A stretch of DNA of 7,022 nucleotides from a bacterium (GTDB taxonomy: Bacteria > UBA9089 > JASEGY01): the NCBI GenBank assembly GCA_030019105.1, contig JASEGY010000184.1:1-7022 (forward strand), given 5' to 3'. How positions within the stretch are numbered: position 1 is the stretch's first letter; every line of letters begins with the position of its first letter. The notes under the pieces were generated by a model. That model ran no database searches. It was not told the origin of the DNA and was given only the letters and a program-made list of their open reading frames with translations. Positions 5,001 to 7,022 of the stretch are shown here, one piece after another. The translations under genes and the position numbers were made by a program.

Positions 5001-6926
5001 TTCGATTCCAATCTTCAGGTCAGAAGCCGGCTCCACGATCAGCAGCTTCTTGTCCCGGATTATATTCCCATCCGCAGAGATGATATATCCGTTTAGCCCC
5101 ACTGTGCCGGTCAGCGAAGGGGCCCAGTCAATCTCTATCTGACAGAGGCCATTCTTCAGCTCTCCGGTTTTAGTGAGGACCGTCTGTCCCTGGCGGATAA
5201 CATCAAAATAAGCCGTGCCGCTCTTCTTCGTAGATATCAGACTGAGAACCGCCTTCTGCCCTACTTTATAGATTGAGTTGTCAGAACGAAGAAGCACCGT
5301 ATCAGTTTCCTTCTCTTTTACCTTTAGTTCGAGTTCGGTCTCAAACTTATTGCCTTGCTTATCCTTACCTTTAATTTCCAGCCTGACATTCGAGGCCGGG
5401 GCCGGAAGAAGAACAAACCGGCCAAACCCGCCCTGGTCGGTCTCGACCTGATAGGATTCTTTTCGCTCCCCAATCATGGCCTTCACCGTCATTGCAGATT
5501 GAACCGGTGTGCCGTCAGGATAGGTGGTAACGATATAGATAATGTTCCCAATACCCGGGATGAGGTCGCCGCTTTCCGGGACAGCCACGGCATAGACAGG
5601 ATTTTTGGAGATAGTAATGTTGCGGGTTGTTTTTTCTTTGTGTTCAGCCGTATCTCGGACTGAGACATCTACCTTGACAAAGGCCTTCCCCTGCTCAAGA
5701 GGCTGACCCACAAAATAATCCGGCAGCTTCTCTTCAAAGATGTAATGGCCCGCTTCATCAGTTGTGCCTTCAATAGTCGCGAACCTGTCAAAGCCGACAT
5801 CAAACTTTGAGAGCTCAATCTTCACTTCCGCGCCGCTCACAGGTTTCCCAAAGAAGTAATCCGCCTGCACCTCTCCTTTAAGCATTTCTCCCGGGGCGTA
5901 GAACCGCCGCGAGGTGGTGAAATCGACCTTGAATTTAGGCAGGACATACCGCTCAACGGTAACCGTCTTTTCCTGTTTCTCCGATCCAAGAATCGCCCGG
6001 ACGTTATAGCGTCCCATATTCAATTCGTCAGCTAAAACAAACTCTGCCCAGGCGACCCCGAAGCTGTTAAGCTCCTTCTTCTTCTTGAAGACCTTGTTTC
6101 CTTTGGAGTCCTCAACCTCAAAAATGATCTCTTCTTCTCCGACCGGTTTTGAGGTGGCTAAATCAAGGGCCAGAACCCGTAGATGCATACTCTGGCCGGG
6201 CTGGTAGAGAGGCTTGTCAGTGGTGAGCAGAAGACGGCTGCCTCGCTTGAGCTTAATGCTCTCTTCCACTTTATCGGCCCCGATATTGGTCTCCACCGTT
6301 GCCGTTAATGTTGCCTCTGTCTCCTTGATCAGCGGCACGGTAAAGAGGGCCTCAACCGTTCCGTAAATGTCGGTCCTGCCTCGATAAAGCTCGATCTCCC
6401 GCCCATCTTTGACTTGCATGGAGATATTAACAGCGGCCCCAGCTATAGGCGACTCTTGAGAACGGTTCCTGACAATTACTCGCAGGCTGCCCGTTCCTCC
6501 TTTAAGAAACTCGCGCTGACAGAGAAGGATCGTCTCTAACTTATCGACTAAGTAAAAAAGGCTCTTGCGCTGATATCCCGTCTCATCACCGAGCCGGTAG
6601 GCGAGGGTATATTTAGCCAGATTGGCTTTATCCAGCCGGGCCTGAACTCGAACCTGAGTCTCCGTATTGCTGTAATACTTAGTCTCCTGGCCGACAATCT
6701 CACCGTCCAGGTCGGTAATAATCATCTGGAGTTTTTTCTTTTTTGGCGGCAGAGAACGGAAATCAAATTTCACCCAATCTTCGGCCACCTTTTCTAACTT
6801 TATCCGGATCGTCTCATCAGTCATGCCATTACTCTCCTTTCCGTAAGTTAAGATCAGGGCTCCTACAAACAAGAGTAAAATCCCTGAAGATACTGATACT
6901 GCCCGGGCACTCATTTTGCTCTTCAT
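2025..6926 (-). CDS. Alpha-2-macroglobulin family thioester protein (eukaryote-like bacterial type)
   Basis: This is a 1,633-residue exported protease trap. The ATG at 6926 is preferred: AGGAGG lies 7 nt upstream, whereas a TTG at 6959 would place that site inside the gene. A basic N-terminus and a hydrophobic stretch (about 13-29) indicate a signal peptide or membrane anchor; no lipobox cysteine is present. Two N-terminal beta domains (about 36-230) precede macroglobulin domains with TTDKPLYQPGQ (235-245), VERYVLPKF (324-332) and YFFGKPVSGAEV (357-368). An interrupted MG6 (VDESVFAL, about 677-684) contains an insert and the candidate bait region. Then come VRKYFPET (935-942), SITTWRLTGMASS, the thioester CFEQ (C1153-Q1156), an alpha/alpha thioester domain to about 1420 and a receptor-binding-like domain (1504-1617, VYEYYNP). 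VRKYFPET and the C-terminal domain closely recall animal alpha-2-macroglobulin. No frameshift is seen. By family analogy, cleaved bait exposes the thioester, which captures the protease in the envelope. No pbpC partner is visible. Confidence 0.93.
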   Translation of the reverse strand: MKSKMSARAVSVSSGILLLFVGALILTYGKESNGMTDETIRIKLEKVAEDWVKFDFRSLPPKKKKLQMIITDLDGEIVGQETKYYSNTETQVRVQARLDKANLAKYTLAYRLGDETGYQRKSLFYLVDKLETILLCQREFLKGGTGSLRVIVRNRSQESPIAGAAVNISMQVKDGREIELYRGRTDIYGTVEALFTVPLIKETEATLTATVETNIGADKVEESIKLKRGSRLLLTTDKPLYQPGQSMHLRVLALDLATSKPVGEEEIIFEVEDSKGNKVFKKKKELNSFGVAWAEFVLADELNMGRYNVRAILGSEKQEKTVTVERYVLPKFKVDFTTSRRFYAPGEMLKGEVQADYFFGKPVSGAEVKIELSKFDVGFDRFATIEGTTDEAGHYIFEEKLPDYFVGQPLEQGKAFVKVDVSVRDTAEHKEKTTRNITISKNPVYAVAVPESGDLIPGIGNIIYIVTTYPDGTPVQSAMTVKAMIGERKESYQVETDQGGFGRFVLLPAPASNVRLEIKGKDKQGNKFETELELKVKEKETDTVLLRSDNSIYKVGQKAVLSLISTKKSGTAYFDVIRQGQTVLTKTGELKNGLCQIEIDWAPSLTGTVGLNGYIISADGNIIRDKKLLIVEPASDLKIGIETDKTVYLPGEEAELHFKVADSEGRPVLSALGFMIVDESVFALQEMQPGMEKVYFYLEQELLKPRYEIHGYEMENVVILPPEPGLDAAENREKAARVLLAAAEGIGQYDIKVNTYERERRGEGYQEYISQYLMKKYEKIQQALAKFSQRIKRDEEAYYHRIGWSPDQDFSLQILVDERLLGMKDIKDPWGNVFKFEGTLCKGCRVFHSFRLHSAGPDGKAGTADDIVLPDISFRGEMPGRQFLMKGERQDLNMIMMAAPAEEMMVEQEMLLAEPEVSEGGGKGAAAAPPEAPRVRKYFPETLHFEPSLITNEDGRALKKIKLADSITTWRLTGMASSLNGALGSRTFPLKVFQDFFIDIDFPIALIQEDEVSVPVAVYNYLKEDQKISLKVEEGDWFDLLDEAEKEVMMKPGEVGVVYFTVKVRKIGHHKFTVYGMGSRKSDAISRVIQVEPNGEEQVINYTGRLEKNISAEVNFPKEAIPEASKIFVKIYPGIFAQVLEGMDKIFRMPFGCFEQTSSVTYPNILVLDYMKSTNQITPEIEMKAEGFINLGYQRLLSYEVPGGGFEWFGNPPAHNILTAYGLMEFYDMSKVHEIDPAIIDRTQKWLLSQQEKDGSWKPSQAGISEGVIDKFTDDVVRNTAYVTWALVVSENRGEAVGKGINYLKKELAGINDNYTLALAANTFVSYDPDIEETERIIKKLVDRRTEEGELVYWKTEEVTPTFGRGKCAEIETTALACQALLKYGRHHGLISRITDYLVKSKDSYGTWQSTQATIQALRALITSIKESTRQVEADVTVKLNDKEIKKIRVDASNNDLLQIIDLADMTRPEANKVELALEGEGSMFYQVVGRYYVPYQDKPHGEEPMTIEIDYDRTKLKENDILSAAARVRNNRNKTAKMVIVDLGIPPGFDLMSEDFKDMAAKKTIEKYSTTGRQVIVYLSEVKPEAPVILKYRMKARFPIKAKSPASRVYEYYNPSIKGESGTQEIIVHKSH
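3459..3470 (-). other. Codons of the CFEQ thioester motif
   Basis: The reverse strand reads TGT TTT GAG CAG, giving C1153-F-E-Q1156 within RMPFGCFEQTSS. In this family the Cys thiol and Gln side chain form the internal thioester used for covalent capture. Both residues are present, so the protein should be competent to conjugate proteases. Confidence 0.92.
4125..4304 (-). other. Candidate bait region of the macroglobulin
   Basis: Residues 875-934 lie immediately before VRKYFPET, the position of the bait in animal alpha-2-macroglobulins. The segment is low in complexity and probably unstructured. It has Met/Ala/Glu-rich pieces (MIMMAAPAEEMMVEQEMLL), a Gly/Ala/Pro-rich run (EGGGKGAAAAPPEAP), and Arg and Lys sites for trypsin-like enzymes. 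The assignment rests on position and composition, not on cleavage data. Confidence 0.65.
4326..4508 (-). other. Pseudopilin (GspG)-like insert in the macroglobulin
   Basis: Residues 807-867 contain DPWGN (828-832) followed by SAGPDGKAGTADDI (854-867). This order and wording is typical of the C-terminal domain of major type II secretion pseudopilins, where the second motif forms a calcium-binding loop. The preceding LQILVDERLLGMKDIKD also fits the pseudopilin pattern. A CKGC pair (C841, C844) lies between the motifs. The pseudopilin N-terminal transmembrane helix is absent. The module lies between the MG6 start and the candidate bait region. Confidence 0.6.
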
Positions 6927-6933
6927 TTTCAAA

Positions 6934-6939
6934 CCTCCT
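6934..6939 (-). promoter_or_regulatory. Ribosome binding site that sets the macroglobulin start
   Basis: Reading the minus strand, AGGAGG is followed by 7 nt (TTTGAAA) and then the ATG at 6926. This ideal spacing decides for the ATG over the upstream in-frame TTG at 6959, which has no comparable site. No convincing -35/-10 pair was found between here and the window end, so the promoter may lie beyond it or be weak. Confidence 0.85.
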
Positions 6940-6978
6940 CGTATAAGTATCCTCTTCAAAAGTCATGGTATAGACTTC

Positions 6979-7022
6979 ATGAAAAAGATTTTGGGGTTGG
7001 TTATCCTTTGGAGTTTAGGCTT
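6979..7022 (+). CDS. Possible start of a divergent exported protein (partial)
   Basis: From the ATG at 6979 the plus strand reads MKKILGLVILWSLG and runs off the window without a stop. Two lysines followed by a hydrophobic run look like the beginning of a Sec signal peptide. It would be divergent from the macroglobulin gene, with 52 bp between the two start codons. Against it, no Shine-Dalgarno or clear promoter is visible upstream, and only 14 codons are present. The alternative is untranslated leader, or the end of a minus-strand gene whose frame closes with TGA at 6963-6965. No function can be given. Confidence 0.35.
   Translation, partial: MKKILGLVILWSLG

Noticed and set aside
6924..6959. 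Longer macroglobulin form starting at TTG 6959 (11 extra residues)
   Set aside because: The extra codons include the AGGAGG that serves the ATG at 6926, and the extension (MKRILIRGGLK) only duplicates a basic N-terminus. There is no ribosome binding site before the TTG.

Overview
The window carries two complete convergent genes, a short stretch of paired palindromic repeats between their 3' ends, and possibly the first codons of a third gene at the right edge. The Shine-Dalgarno sequences, the sigma-70 type promoter and the Sec-type N-termini indicate a bacterium. The left gene belongs to a family best known from archaea and from uncultured or thermophilic bacteria. The right gene resembles the large, eukaryote-like alpha-2-macroglobulins of deltaproteobacterial, planctomycete or candidate-phylum bacteria. 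I cannot name the organism more closely.

Layout. Positions 1-182 are an AT-rich leader with a clear promoter (TTGACA, 17 bp, TATCAT) and a 48-bp near-perfect palindrome running from the -10 box to the Shine-Dalgarno. Positions 183-1742 (+) encode a 519-residue archaeal-type (STAND/AAA-like) ATPase fused to a C-terminal PD-(D/E)XK nuclease resembling the Holliday junction resolvase Hjc. Positions 1743-2024 hold two adjacent long imperfect palindromes (1777-1908 and 1911-2008) that look like miniature mobile or REP-type elements. Positions 2025-6926 (-) encode a 1,633-residue secreted or membrane-anchored alpha-2-macroglobulin with an intact CFEQ thioester. It has a candidate bait region and, just before it, an inserted module resembling the C-terminal domain of a type II secretion pseudopilin (GspG). 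Positions 6979-7022 (+) may be the start of a divergent exported protein.

The two main genes probably do not work together. In five sampled 60-base rows each, the ATPase gene is about 41% GC and the macroglobulin gene about 53%. The ATPase has its own promoter and palindrome and sits beside repeat elements. It therefore looks like an acquired single-gene cassette next to a resident envelope-defence gene. The macroglobulin is expected to trap foreign proteases outside the cytoplasm.

The most interesting points are the pairing of a resolvase-like ATPase/nuclease with a long palindrome at its own promoter, and the pseudopilin-like insert beside the macroglobulin bait region.
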